Shown: positions 10,317 through 19,656, numbered from the stretch's first letter. The stretch: 64,000 bases of DNA from AP-15 sp963795485 (GCA_963795485.1 CAWCIL010000005.1:1-64000), one strand, 5' to 3'. Made by a program: numbers and translations. Notes: a model not told the origin generated them from the sequence alone.

Positions 10317-11798
10317 GTGGTAACGCCCTTCGATCCTTCATCGAGCGAGGCGCTGACGGGGCTGTCGGAGCGACAGCGCGAGCGCGCCCTCGATCGGTAC
10401 AGGATGCTCCAACCGCATCTGGAGCAAGACGCGCCGCTCGCCCGCGTCGCCAGGGAGGCGTCGCTTCCGTTCCGAACTGCGCAGCGCTGGGTCAACCGAT
10501 ATCGGCGGTTCGGGCTTGTCGGCCTCACTCGCGCCGGCCGGTCAGATCAGGGCAAGCGGCATGTCGCGGAGGATCTGCTCCGGCTCGCCGAAGGTCTCGC
10601 CTTGCAACGCCCGCCGTTTGGCCCCGGTGCCGCTTACCGGGAGGTTTGCCGCGTCGCGCGGGCGCGCGGGGAACAGCCTCCGGGGTATCACACGATCTAC
10701 AAGCTGATTCGCGCCATCCCTGAAGATTTGAAGACCCTCGCCCTGGACGGCGAGAAGGCCTATCGCGAGGCCTACGACCTGGTTCATCGCCGCGAGGCCG
10801 AACGGCCGAACCAGATCTGGCAGGCCGACCATACGCAACTCGATCTCTGGGCCAAACGTGCCGACGGCACGTCGGCGCGGCCGTGGCTGACTGTCGTGAT
10901 CGACGACCACAGCCGCGCGATTGCCGGCTTTTTAATCTCGTTCGACAGCCCGTCGGCCGCACGAACTGCTCTCGCTCTCCGCCAGGCGATCTGGCGGAAA
11001 TCGGACGCCCATTGGATCGTCTTCGGCGTTCCCGAGATTTTCTACACGGATAACGGCAGCGACTTCACCTCGGCCCACCTCGAACAGGTCGCCGCCGATA
11101 TCAAGATGCGGTTGATCTTTTCGGCACCCGGCCAGCCCCGCGGCCGCGGCCGCATCGAACGGTTCTTCGAGACCGTCAATCAGATGTTCCTCTGCACGCT
11201 TCCCGGCTACATCGAGGCCGGTGCCGTTCGGGGCCGGGCGGAATTGACGGTCACGGATTTGGAGCGCGGCTTCCGCGACTTCCTGCGCGAGTACCATGCT
11301 CGGCCGCACGGCGAAACCAAGATCGCGCCGCAAGAGCGCTGGCAGCATGGCGGCTTCGTTCCGCGCATGGCGGAATCCCTTGAGCAACTCGACCTGCTCC
11401 TTCTTACGGTCGCCAAGGCGCGGAAAATCCAGGCGGACGGAGTGCGTTTCCAGGGGATGCGCTATATCGATTCGACCCTCGCCGCCTATGTCGGCGAGAG
11501 CGTGATATTGCGCTATGACCCGCGCGATCTTGGCGAGGTCCGGCTCTTCCATCAGGGAAAGTTTCTCTGCCGCGCGATCTGTCCCGAGCTCGCGGGCGAG
11601 ACCGTCGCGCTACGCGATATCAAACGGGCTCGGGATCAGCGGCGGCGCGAGCTTCGCGAGACGTTGCGCGATCGCCGGAAGACCGTCGAGGCGCTGCTCG
11701 ATCTGCGCCGCGGGTCGCAACCGGCCGACGAACCGATCGCGCCGCAGGCCGACGAACAAAAGCCGGCTCCCGGGCTCAAGCGCTACCAGAATGAATGA
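10317..11798 (+). CDS. DDE transposase, Mu/TniA-like
   Basis: 493 residues. N-terminal helix-turn-helix segments (~15-75), then an RNase-H-fold integrase core with Asp171 (QADHTQLD), Asp245 (YTDNGSDF) and Glu281 (GRIERFFE), then a Mu-type C-terminal beta domain (~390-440) and a basic tail. It catalyses strand transfer and in this family works with a AAA+ ATPase. That partner follows directly, overlapping by 8 bases. The GTG start at 10317 lies just inside the left end, as in compact elements. No TniQ-like gene or resolvase is nearby. Intact. Confidence 0.88.
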   Translation: MVTPFDPSSSEALTGLSERQRERALDRYRMLQPHLEQDAPLARVAREASLPFRTAQRWVNRYRRFGLVGLTRAGRSDQGKRHVAEDLLRLAEGLALQRPPFGPGAAYREVCRVARARGEQPPGYHTIYKLIRAIPEDLKTLALDGEKAYREAYDLVHRREAERPNQIWQADHTQLDLWAKRADGTSARPWLTVVIDDHSRAIAGFLISFDSPSAARTALALRQAIWRKSDAHWIVFGVPEIFYTDNGSDFTSAHLEQVAADIKMRLIFSAPGQPRGRGRIERFFETVNQMFLCTLPGYIEAGAVRGRAELTVTDLERGFRDFLREYHARPHGETKIAPQERWQHGGFVPRMAESLEQLDLLLLTVAKARKIQADGVRFQGMRYIDSTLAAYVGESVILRYDPRDLGEVRLFHQGKFLCRAICPELAGETVALRDIKRARDQRRRELRETLRDRRKTVEALLDLRRGSQPADEPIAPQADEQKPAPGLKRYQNE

Positions 11799-12712
11799 CG
11801 CCAGCCCGTTCCTGATCACCAGCGAATATCGCCGCTTCGCCGAGTTCTGCGATGCCTGTCGGCACTATCGCTACATCGGCCTCTGCTATGGCCCGCCTGG
11901 GGTTGGCAAAACCTTGTCGGCTCGTCACTACGCGGACTGGGACCGTTTCGAGGCTTTGCCCTCGGTCTCGAAGGCCGATGACGAAGCGCTCGCCGCCTTC
12001 GCCAGCGCCGATACCATCTTGTACACGCCGGAGATCGTGAACAGCCCAAGCGCCGTGGCAAATGGCATCAGGAATCTCTGTACGAGCCTGCGCAGCATCC
12101 AGCAGGCGCCGCAGCGTCGCGCCTTTCAGGCTGCCGTCCAGGCGCTGGCTCGCGAGGAGGAGCGAAGACGCCAAGAATTCTTCCTCGAAGACGATTGGTT
12201 TGCGCGCATGCGGGAGAGCGAGCCGGCGGCACGGCTTTTCGACGTGCCCGTCGCTCCGCGGCAACCATCGCTGGCGCCCGCCCGGCTAATCCTCGTCGAT
12301 GAAGCCGATCGGCTGAAGGTCACGAGTTCTGGAGCAACTGCGCGACTTGTTCGATCGGAACGAGGTCGGCCTGGTGCTGATCGGAATGCCGGGGATCGAA
12401 AAGCGCTTGGCCCGCTATCCCCAGCTCTATTCGCGCGTCGGCTTCGTCCATGCGTTCCGTATCTTGCGTGCCGAAGAAATCCGCCGGCTTCTGGCCGAGC
12501 ACGCGCCGGAGATCGGTTTGACGCCTCCGACCTCGGACATATCCGACCAGGACGCGATCGCCGCCATCATTCGCATCACCGGCGGCAATTTCCGCCTGCT
12601 CCGACGGTTGCTGTTACAGGTCGAACGCATTCTCGGCATCAACCAGCTGCGGGTGGTCACTGTGGCTGTCGTCGAGGCGGCGCGGGAGAGCCTAGTGATC
12701 GGGACGGCATGA
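11791..12712 (+). CDS. AAA+ transposition ATPase, TniB/MuB-like (one frameshift)
   Basis: About 307 residues after repair. Walker A is GPPGVGKT (~residue 32), Walker B LILVDEAD (~170), followed by a C-terminal helical part (RITGGNFRLLRRLLLQVERI). Such proteins choose the target and activate the DDE transposase. The ATG at 11791 overlaps the transposase stop. The frame breaks at the TT of 12327-12328; removing one T joins LKVTSLEQLRDLFDRNEVGL as in homologues. The transposition unit is therefore probably intact if that base is an error. Confidence 0.8.
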
Positions 12713-12916
12713 TCTCCCGCGTGATCCGGGCGGGCAGCGGGCGCAGGTGTCCGACAAACGAACGATGAGCGGCCAGCTTCAGGGTGTCCGGAAAACTGGA
12801 CTCCAGACGGCATTTCGGACAAGATGATTGTCGGACGGAAAGACGGACGCGAACCCGTGACGCAAAAACCGACTTGTTCAACGGAATCGGGCAACACCGG
12901 CCGGATCTCCCCTGCC
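12713..12916. other. Spacer between transposition genes and inverted-repeat unit
   Basis: No gene. It contains ATGATTGTCGGA (12824-12835) followed by related bases, in the orientation of the right-hand long repeat at 15389. This may be a diverged right end of the transposase unit. The exact terminus could not be found. Confidence 0.3.
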
Positions 12917-13110
12917 TGTCATTTTGAACATTATCGGGCGGTGTTTTTTGAACGCTATGTGGCGGCGCCTGCCCGATCTCCGCCGACGTGGCGCTCGTCG
13001 TCCGTTTTCCCGTCCGACAATCATGCTGTCCGGTTTGGCGCCCTCGGCCCAACGGCGGGTGACCCGCGGCGGATGAGGTCGGCCACTTCCATTCACGGCA
13101 GAGCAACCGC
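12917..13110 (+). repeat. Left long inverted repeat (194 bp)
   Basis: Starts TGTCATTTTGAACATTATC and ends CAGAGCAACCGC, where similarity to the right copy stops abruptly. Contains two TTTTGAAC sites at 12922 and 12946. Confidence 0.85.
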
Positions 13111-13191
13111 CGAGACAAAGTGTCTGCGGTGAGGCTGTCGCCCCGGTCGAAACCGCTTCACGGCGTCAGGCGAAAACCGACCGGCGCCGAT

Positions 13192-13500
13192 TTAATAGTA
13201 GCGAGGGATAGGACCGTTGTGCGGCGTGGCGCGATCGCTGAGGTCGAGCATGATCTCGTCGATGTAACACCATCCCCAGCCTTCGGACGGGTCATAGCCT
13301 TCGACAATCGGATGGCTCGTCGCGTGAAAGTGCTTGGTCGCGTGGCGGTTCGGCGAGTCGTCGCAACAGCCGACATGGCCGCAGGTTCGGCATAGGCGCA
13401 GATGCACCCATGGCGAGCCGATCTTCAGGCACTCCTCGCAGCCGAGCGCGCTTGGCGTCACGTCGCGAATGGCGGCGGCATGGGTGCATTCGTCTGACAT
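13192..13500 (-). CDS. UBP-type zinc finger protein
   Basis: 102 residues. Cys/His ligands are laid out as in ZnF-UBP domains: C-x2-C (LGCEECLK), CRTCGHVGCC, then HATKHFHATSHPIV. In eukaryotes this fold binds the C-terminus of ubiquitin; bacterial stand-alone copies have no proven ligand. The start overlaps the stop of the thioredoxin-reductase-like gene (TGATG), so both are co-translated. The pairing suggests a redox role or recognition of a C-terminal tail (inference). Confidence 0.85.
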   Translation of the reverse strand: MSDECTHAAAIRDVTPSALGCEECLKIGSPWVHLRLCRTCGHVGCCDDSPNRHATKHFHATSHPIVEGYDPSEGWGWCYIDEIMLDLSDRATPHNGPIPRYY

Positions 13501-15189
13501 CAGTGTCCCCCGATGTTGGCGGGGAGCGCGGCTCTGTCGCCGACCTCCGCGAGGAAGGCGTGAAGCGCGGCTACCACCTGTGCGCCTTCACCAACTGCAG
13601 CGGCAACTCGTTTGACCGATCCCGAGCGTACGTCGCCGATGGCGAATACGCCTGGCAGGCTGGTTTCAAGCTGCCTGTGGATGTTTGAGCCTGTGCTCAC
13701 GAAGCCCTTATCATCGAGCGTCACGCCGGACCGCGACAACCACGCGGTATTCGGCTCCGCACCGATGAATAAAAACAGGTGGCGGATCGCCCGCCTCACC
13801 TCTTCACCGGATCGGTGGGAGCGACAGCGGATCGCTTCGAGAATGCCGTCCTGCCCTTCGAGCGCGGTGACCGCCGTCTGGGTCAGGACCTCGATGTTTG
13901 GCCTTGCGGCGATGCGGTCGAACGAGATAGCGCGACATGCTGGCATCCAGGCTCGGTCCGCGGACGATCAGCCAGACCTTGGCGACCTGGCTGGACAGAT
14001 ATACCGCCGCCTGACCCGCGGAATTGCCCGCGCCCACCAGCGCCACTTCCTGCCCCGCGCACAGCCGCCCCTCCAGCGGCGACGCCCAATAGTGGACGCA
14101 CGAGCCCTCGAAGGACGCGAGATTTTCAACATCGAGACGGCGATACCGCGCGCCGCTCGCGATGACGACGGCGCGGGCGCGGGCGCGCTCCTGGTTGACG
14201 AGAGTGAGCAAGAAGCGTCCGGCGGCCGAACCGGCCTGTCTCAGCAAGCTGCCCACTTCATCCGGGATTGCCATTTCGGCTCCGAATTTCAGCGCCTGGC
14301 TATAAGCTCGTCCCATCAAGGCCATGCCGGTGATGCCGGTCGGAAAGCCCAGATAGTTCTCGATCCGTGCCGACGCACCGGCTTGACCGCCGAAGGCGCG
14401 GCAATCGAGCACGAGCACCGACAGACCCTCGGATCCCGCATAAACCGAGGCGGCAAGACCCGCGGGCCCGGCGCCAACGATGACCACGTCATAAATCTTG
14501 TCCGGGTCGATCGGCTTGACGAGGCCGATGCAACGAGCGAGTTCGACGTCGCTGGGATTGCGCAGCAGCTGTCCGTTGGGACAGACGACGATCGGCAATT
14601 CGCGAGAGTCGATGTGGAAGCGCTCGATCAGCGTTTGCGCACACGGATCCGTTTTTGGGTCCAGCCGATGGTGCGGATGCCCGTTGCGGGCAAGGAACCC
14701 TTCTAGTCGCAGCACGTCGCCGTGATCGGCGCTGCCTACGATCACGGGCCCGCCGGCACCCACATCGAGAAGGCTGACACGGCGCAGGATCAAGGCGCGC
14801 ATGATGCGCTCGCCCAGTTCGGCCTCTTCCACCAGGAGATCGCGCAGCCTGCGCGGCGGAATGACGAGCGCCTCGACTGCTTCCTTGGCGTAGGCATCGA
14901 CCAAGGACGGGCGGCCGGATAGCTGAGCCAACTCACCCATGAACGAGCCCGGACCATGGGTCACGATGGGTTGGGAATGTCCCAGGCTTCCGCCTTGCAT
15001 GACTTCGACCTGACCCGACAGGATGAGGAAGGCGCCGGCCGGGATTTCGCCGGTCGCGACGATGCGTTCACCCGCCCCATAGGATTTGCGCTCGCCGAAC
15101 CTTGCCAGCCGATCGATTTCCGCCGGTTCCAGCACCGGGAACATCTGGTCGCGTCGGGCTTCGATGAGCGGATGTACAGACTGGGGCAT
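13500..15189 (-). CDS. Cyclic-nucleotide-binding domain fused to thioredoxin-reductase-like FAD oxidoreductase (one frameshift)
   Basis: About 562 residues. A cNMP-binding domain (~20-130, GEIPAGAFLILSGQVEV) is followed by a thioredoxin/glutaredoxin-like linker (~145-220, ELPIVVCPNGQ) and an FAD/NAD reductase (VVIVGAGPAGLAASVYA, NADP site VALVGAGNSAG, end motif GVFAIGDVRSG). The CxxC redox pair of true thioredoxin reductase is absent: the matching place reads GSCVHYWASPLEG. The frame slips at AA, 13921-13922; dropping one A restores SRYLVDRIAARPN. The start 15189 is the second candidate ATG; 15264 is also possible. It is the main cargo of the inverted-repeat unit. Confidence 0.82.
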
Positions 15190-15302
15190 GGTTTCCCTCA
15201 CGGGCAGGCTAACGCCAGGTGGACCTCGCTGCCAACCGTGGTCGATCATCGCGCTTTGAAACATATGGGTGTTAGGCTGCGAACTCTTAATTCCCGCACA
15301 TT

Positions 15303-15496
15303 GCGGTTGCTCTGCCGTGAATGGAAGTGGCCGACCTCATCCGCCGCGGGTCACCCGCCGTTGGGCCGAGGGCGCCAAACCGGACAGCATGATTGTCGGA
15401 CGGGAAAACGGACGACGAGCGCCACGTCGGCGGAGATCGGGCAGGCGCCGCCACATAGCGTTCAAAAAACACCGCCAGATAATGTTCAAAATGACA
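15303..15496 (-). repeat. Right long inverted repeat (194 bp)
   Basis: Reverse complement of 12917-13110 with one mismatch. Its outer tip is TCAAAATGACA at 15486-15496. The recombinase gene lies just outside it. Confidence 0.85.
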
Positions 15497-15527
15497 AGAG
15501 CGCTCGCCCTCCGGTTTATTCTTATTC

Positions 15528-15547
15528 TTGATAAAATCTGTTATCAA
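15528..15547. promoter_or_regulatory. Palindrome upstream of the recombinase gene
   Basis: TTGATAA-AATCTG-TTATCAA is a perfect 7-base inverted repeat in a short AT-rich island, 15 bases before the ATG. It could be an operator or a recombination core site. No Shine-Dalgarno sequence is obvious in front of the gene. Confidence 0.45.
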
Positions 15548-15562
15548 TAGTAAAATACGCTC

Positions 15563-16558
15563 ATGTCCGACCCGCGACCCGACCCCCAGCTGCCGACCCC
15601 GATCGTCCCGGCCGAACGGCTCCTGACCGCCGCCGAGTTCCGGCGGCTCGCGGACGTGCCGCCCGAGGCCGAGTGGTTTGCCAACATCACAAACCCGAAC
15701 AGCAAGCGCGCCTACAAGAAGGCGATCGGCGACTTCGTGCGCTTCGCTGGCGTCGAGCACCCGGAGGAATTCCGCACCGTGACACGCGCGCACGTCATCG
15801 CCTGGCGCGACGACCTGGCGCGCCGCGGGCTCGGCGGTGCCACACTCCGGCACCGCCTCGCGGCGCTGTCGTCGCTGTTCGCGTATCTGTGCGATCGAAA
15901 CACAGTCACCCACAACCCGGTCAAAGGCGTGAAGCGGCCTCGGGCCGAGAGCGGCGAAGGCCGGACGCCGGCGCTCGGCGACCACCAGGCACGCGACCTG
16001 CTTTCGGCCCCCGGCAAGGAAACTGAGGTCGGTGAGGAAACGGTCAAGGAGAGGCGCGACCGGGCGATCCTGTCGACCCTGCTCTTCCACGCGCTGCGGC
16101 GCGACGAGCTGTGCAAGCTCAAAGTCAGGGATGCCAGGCACGCGCGGCGCGGTGTGCCGCATCTGAAGGTCGCCGGAAAGGGCGAGAAGACGCGGTATCT
16201 GCCGCTCCATCCGGGCACCAACGAGCTGATCCACGATTACCTCGATGCCGCCCGGCATGGCGAGGACGAGAACGGTGCCCTGTTCCGTCCGCTGAAGAAC
16301 AACCGCACCGGCCGCCTCGAGAAGGCGCTGACGCCCGACGGGGTCTACAAGCTGGTCCGGAGATATTCCGCGGATCTCGGCTTTGAGATCGGCGCCCATG
16401 CGCTGCGGGCGACCGCCGCCACCAATGCGCTCGACCACCAGGCCGACATCGCCAAGGTCCAGGAGTGGCTCGGCCACAGCAATATCGCCACCACCCGCAT
16501 CTACGATCATCGCAAGACGCGGCCCGAAGACAGCCCGACCTTCAAGGTCGCGTATTAA
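15563..16558 (+). CDS. Tyrosine recombinase / phage-type integrase, XerC/D-like
   Basis: 331 residues, intact. N-terminal SAM-like DNA-binding domain (~35-125) and a catalytic domain with Arg179 (HALRRDEL), the KGEKTR lysine hairpin (~206-209), His279-x-x-Arg282 (HALR), His305 (GHSNIATT) and nucleophile Tyr314 (RIYDH). The active set is complete, so strand exchange is plausible. It lies between the inverted-repeat unit and the defence operons and converges on the NADAR gene. It may be the island integrase or a resolvase-like enzyme; no att site could be fixed. Confidence 0.92.
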   Translation: MSDPRPDPQLPTPIVPAERLLTAAEFRRLADVPPEAEWFANITNPNSKRAYKKAIGDFVRFAGVEHPEEFRTVTRAHVIAWRDDLARRGLGGATLRHRLAALSSLFAYLCDRNTVTHNPVKGVKRPRAESGEGRTPALGDHQARDLLSAPGKETEVGEETVKERRDRAILSTLLFHALRRDELCKLKVRDARHARRGVPHLKVAGKGEKTRYLPLHPGTNELIHDYLDAARHGEDENGALFRPLKNNRTGRLEKALTPDGVYKLVRRYSADLGFEIGAHALRATAATNALDHQADIAKVQEWLGHSNIATTRIYDHRKTRPEDSPTFKVAY

Positions 16559-16702
16559 TTTAATAGGCCAAGATCGCAAGCACGTATGATCGAGATCGAC
16601 GAGCCGACGTTGCGTAAGAAGGGAGGTTAGCTTCAAACATACTCGCGCGCGACGATAGCGACCGTGCGCTGCTGTCGTTCTGCCGTCGCAGTCCCTTGAT
16701 GC

Positions 16703-17368
16703 TTAGCGGTGCCCTGGAACATCCCAAGAGCTACTTGTCTTCGACTGTCGCGCGTCGGCTTTAGCATGGTGAGAGCGTTTCGAGGCTTCGGCATAAATGA
16801 CGGAGATCGACTCACCCAGAAGCGTGAAATGAGGAACGGGGAGTGGATAGACGACCCTAAGACTTTCAGGGCAGACCTTGAGCTTTTCACGCAGCTCCAT
16901 GAGAAGGCGGCCAAGGACATTTTGGCCGCAGAGCGTGTCGTCATCGACCATCTTCGCTCCCCAATAATCGTCCTTTCGTAAATCCTCGACGATGGGATGA
17001 TCCCCGGTCGCGAGGAGAAGGTCGCCAAAAGCCGTCCAGTTTTGCGCCAGCTTCACGCGTAGGCACCACTTCATGATGGGTACGCGTATGGCATCCCAAT
17101 CTAGGCGCAAATCTTTCCTGTAGGGCTTTGAACGCATTTTTGCCGTCATAGGGCTGCGCTCGTTGAGAATGACCTTCTGCACCTCTGGCATGTGGGGGAA
17201 CCGGCACGCCTGATACAGCGCTTCCGCCGTGCGAACATGAGCGCTGTTAACCTCCAACCGGAAGCCGGGAGCCATGTTCGAAAGACCGCCGAATTTCTCG
17301 TTCGTCTTTCGAAAGGCGACAGCCATTTCACGTGAATAGGTCCGGGTTTCTGTTGTCGTGGTGCCCAT
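16703..17368 (-). CDS. NADAR domain protein
   Basis: 221 residues from the ATG at 17368, which overlaps the previous stop (TGATG). Core features of the NADAR/YbiA fold are visible: FGGLSNMAPGF (~26-36), the TAEALYQACRF helix (~47-57), a basic AKMRSK loop, DWDAIRVPIMKWCLRVK (~92-108) and GQNVLGRLLMELRE. Family knowledge: NADAR proteins bind ADP-ribose-type ligands, and some remove ADP-ribose from guanine and act as antitoxins. Last gene of a four-gene operon with a phosphoribosyltransferase-like protein, so it may be the guard or reversal enzyme. Confidence 0.85.
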   Translation of the reverse strand: MGTTTTETRTYSREMAVAFRKTNEKFGGLSNMAPGFRLEVNSAHVRTAEALYQACRFPHMPEVQKVILNERSPMTAKMRSKPYRKDLRLDWDAIRVPIMKWCLRVKLAQNWTAFGDLLLATGDHPIVEDLRKDDYWGAKMVDDDTLCGQNVLGRLLMELREKLKVCPESLRVVYPLPVPHFTLLGESISVIYAEASKRSHHAKADARQSKTSSSWDVPGHR

Positions 17369-18354
17369 CAGTTCGTCTTTCTGGCAAAAAGCGGATACCA
17401 GGGATTGCCGACCCATAGAACAAGAGGAGCGTTGTTCGGGCAGTTCCGGAAGGTGACGATCATCGAGCCAAAGCCGGTCGTCTTCAGAACGATGTTCCCG
17501 AGTGGGCGCTGATAGACACCGAGATTGGGGCATATCGACCGGATATGCACGCCCGTTTTGAGAAACTCCTGTTCGAGCAGATTCCGGCCTTCCTCGGATG
17601 AGAAGAAGCCCTTCCCTCCAACATTGCCGGGCTTGCGGAGCGTTGGCGCATATCCAAGGTCCTGCACATAGGCTTGCGTCGGTGGATCGTTCGGAATGAC
17701 CGTTGGCCGCAGAACATCTGAGGTGTCCGTGCATGCATTACGGTCCTCGATCTCCACGGCACGCCACCAGGTAAGCGTGATCGACTTCCCAGCAGCTTTT
17801 GCGGCCGTGTCGATCCGTCCCCTTGCATAGAACTGTCCGCCGGAGTGCAGGCCCATGGTAATGACATGCACATGAGCTGCCGCCGGTGCGGCGGAACCGA
17901 TCCACCCGGTAATGTCCTTCAGGATGCGGTTGCCGGTGAAGAGCACGTCGTCGAGATAGACGACAGTGGTTGACGCGTTGCTGCCACATTGCGCGGCCGT
18001 GAAACCACACTGCTTCTGGAGAGCGGCGCTGAACAGAGCCAGCATATCGCGCTGGCTGTTGCCCCCGCCTTGGATGTCGAGGAACTTCACCCCGCGCCAG
18101 AAGGCGCAAGGATCATCCCCCGCTACCTTGGGATTTTTGACCAGACTTTCCAGGAAGCTTTCGACGTTGGCCTTGGTCAGATAGGTGCGCGCGAGAACAT
18201 GCTCTATTTCAGCGAGGATCGGCTGTTGCATAGGCTGGGGAAACTGTGCGATCCAACGTTCGACATGGGCCGGGGTTGGCTGGGGAATTTCGCCGGCCCG
18301 ATAGTCGGCAATCGTGCCAGCGATCGCTTGCAACAAGCGGTTCAGCTCGCTCAT
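17368..18354 (-). CDS. Phosphoribosyltransferase-like protein of a predicted conflict system
   Basis: 328 residues. The only clear signature is a PRPP-loop-like motif, VVYLDDVLFTGNR (~131-143), with the paired acids and TG of type I phosphoribosyltransferases. The rest does not match a biosynthetic enzyme: a helical N-terminus (1-75) and a C-terminal part ending VLWVGNPWYPLFARKTN. It overlaps the peptidase gene upstream (ATGA) and the NADAR gene downstream (TGATG). I infer that it transfers or recognises a ribosyl-phosphate group in defence. Catalysis is untested and the substrate unknown. Confidence 0.7.
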   Translation of the reverse strand: MSELNRLLQAIAGTIADYRAGEIPQPTPAHVERWIAQFPQPMQQPILAEIEHVLARTYLTKANVESFLESLVKNPKVAGDDPCAFWRGVKFLDIQGGGNSQRDMLALFSAALQKQCGFTAAQCGSNASTTVVYLDDVLFTGNRILKDITGWIGSAAPAAAHVHVITMGLHSGGQFYARGRIDTAAKAAGKSITLTWWRAVEIEDRNACTDTSDVLRPTVIPNDPPTQAYVQDLGYAPTLRKPGNVGGKGFFSSEEGRNLLEQEFLKTGVHIRSICPNLGVYQRPLGNIVLKTTGFGSMIVTFRNCPNNAPLVLWVGNPWYPLFARKTN

Positions 18355-19619
18355 GGCTTCCCTCCCTTGATTATGAAAGCCCCGCTCACCGTGCCTCGCT
18401 CGTCAGTGTGCGCGTTCCCCCGAAACGGGATCAATGTAGCACCCGTGCCGTCTGCGCTTGGCTCGGGAGTAAGCCCGCGACCTTTCAGGCGCGGGAGCGT
18501 CACGAAGTCAGCGCCGCTTGACGTCATGAAGCCGCGCGGCAAACCGCACAGGGATTCGACATCTGAAGCCGGCAGCCGAAGGTCATCGAGCAGTTGCTCG
18601 CGCGTCCGGATGTGCTCGTCGATCAATAAGCGTACCGAGCGGCCGAGCAGCCGGGGGGTTTCCACAGGTATAGTGTCATCGAGAGGCTCAGCTTTGCGCC
18701 AGCCACGTGCGCTGTAGTGCTTCCACAAGCGCTGTTCGTATTCGTCGTTGATCATGCCGAGGTTTCGGCAGCGCTTGACCATAGCGCCGACAGATACCCT
18801 CCATCTCTCTTTCAGGGGGAGAAGGCCGTTGAGTGACGGTGACCAGATTTCAGCAGCAAAGCTTTCGGCCGGAAGCAGAAACGCCCCCGCAAAAAGGAAA
18901 GCCTGCCGTTCGATCTCTTTGAACGAGGCTGCGTCAGCGAGTGTTTTCTCCTTGATACCACTATGAAGCACGAGATGACCGAGCTCATGAGCGGCATCTA
19001 GGCGTGACCGTACGCACGTATCCTTATCGGAGGCGATCAGCACGTAGGGACGGTGATCCGCGTCCGACCAGTGCGATAGGCCGTCCATCGCGACGCTGCC
19101 GACTTCTTCCTTCACCACGCAAATGCCAGCGTTCTCAAGAATGAGAAGCACGTCGGCAATCGGTCCTGTCCCCAGGTTCCAGCGTTGCCGGCACTCCGTT
19201 GCCATGCGCTCGATATCGGCTTCGCCAATCTCCCGATAGTCGGAAACATTAGGGCGTGGCACATCGACCGTCGGCAGATCAAGCCATTCCTGGAGAACAA
19301 GAGCGATATCTTCGGCCCAATGCAGCCTTCCGCATGTGCGACGGCGAAGGGCTTGCGTCGTGCTCGCCATAGAGCGGAAGAACATCGGCTTGTCGCCGTG
19401 AGCGGGCTTAGGGCGGAGGAAGAAGGTGATCGGCAGATTGAGCGCCCGTGCCAGAATATCCAACGCTTCGGGTTCGGGCGATTGGTTGCCGGCCTCCCAG
19501 CGCGAGATGCTCGAGCTCGTGCGATTGATGAGATCAGCTAGGGCAACCTGGGTTAGGCCTCGCGAATCCCTTCCTTCCACCAGCCGTTCCGATTGGAACC
19601 CTGGTGTTCCGTTACGCAT
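18351..19619 (-). CDS. XRE-family regulator fused to ImmA/IrrE metallopeptidase
   Basis: 422 residues from 19619. Helix-turn-helix at ~12-70 (SSSISRWEAGNQSPEPEAL). Zincin motif HELGH at 211-215 with a likely third ligand in the helix ERQAFLFAGAFLLP, then a C-terminal extension of ~170 residues. ImmA-type proteases cut repressors to relieve silencing; here sensor, repressor and protease are one chain. In the operon it probably controls the phosphoribosyltransferase/NADAR pair, and the two TTTGCGTT sites at the promoter could be its operators. Spacing: 37 bases after the unknown gene, 4-base overlap with the next. Confidence 0.88.
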   Translation of the reverse strand: MRNGTPGFQSERLVEGRDSRGLTQVALADLINRTSSSISRWEAGNQSPEPEALDILARALNLPITFFLRPKPAHGDKPMFFRSMASTTQALRRRTCGRLHWAEDIALVLQEWLDLPTVDVPRPNVSDYREIGEADIERMATECRQRWNLGTGPIADVLLILENAGICVVKEEVGSVAMDGLSHWSDADHRPYVLIASDKDTCVRSRLDAAHELGHLVLHSGIKEKTLADAASFKEIERQAFLFAGAFLLPAESFAAEIWSPSLNGLLPLKERWRVSVGAMVKRCRNLGMINDEYEQRLWKHYSARGWRKAEPLDDTIPVETPRLLGRSVRLLIDEHIRTREQLLDDLRLPASDVESLCGLPRGFMTSSGADFVTLPRLKGRGLTPEPSADGTGATLIPFRGNAHTDERGTVSGAFIIKGGKP

Positions 19620-19656
19620 ATGATCCCTCCTGTCCCGTCGCCGAGATTCTCGAATG

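Larger units (their letters stand above)
12917..15496. mobile_element. 2.58-kb unit bounded by 194-bp inverted repeats
   Basis: The ends are 12917-13110 and 15303-15496. They are inverted copies that differ by eye at one base (12936). The outer tips read TGTCATTTTGAAC, and each end holds two TTTTGAAC sites with a 24-base period, like the left end at 10,257. Inside lie only a UBP zinc-finger gene and a thioredoxin-reductase-like gene. No 5-base target duplication was seen (CTGCC left, AGAGC right). I infer a non-autonomous cargo unit mobilisable by the adjacent transposase, or an inverted duplication of one transposon end. Confidence 0.65.
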
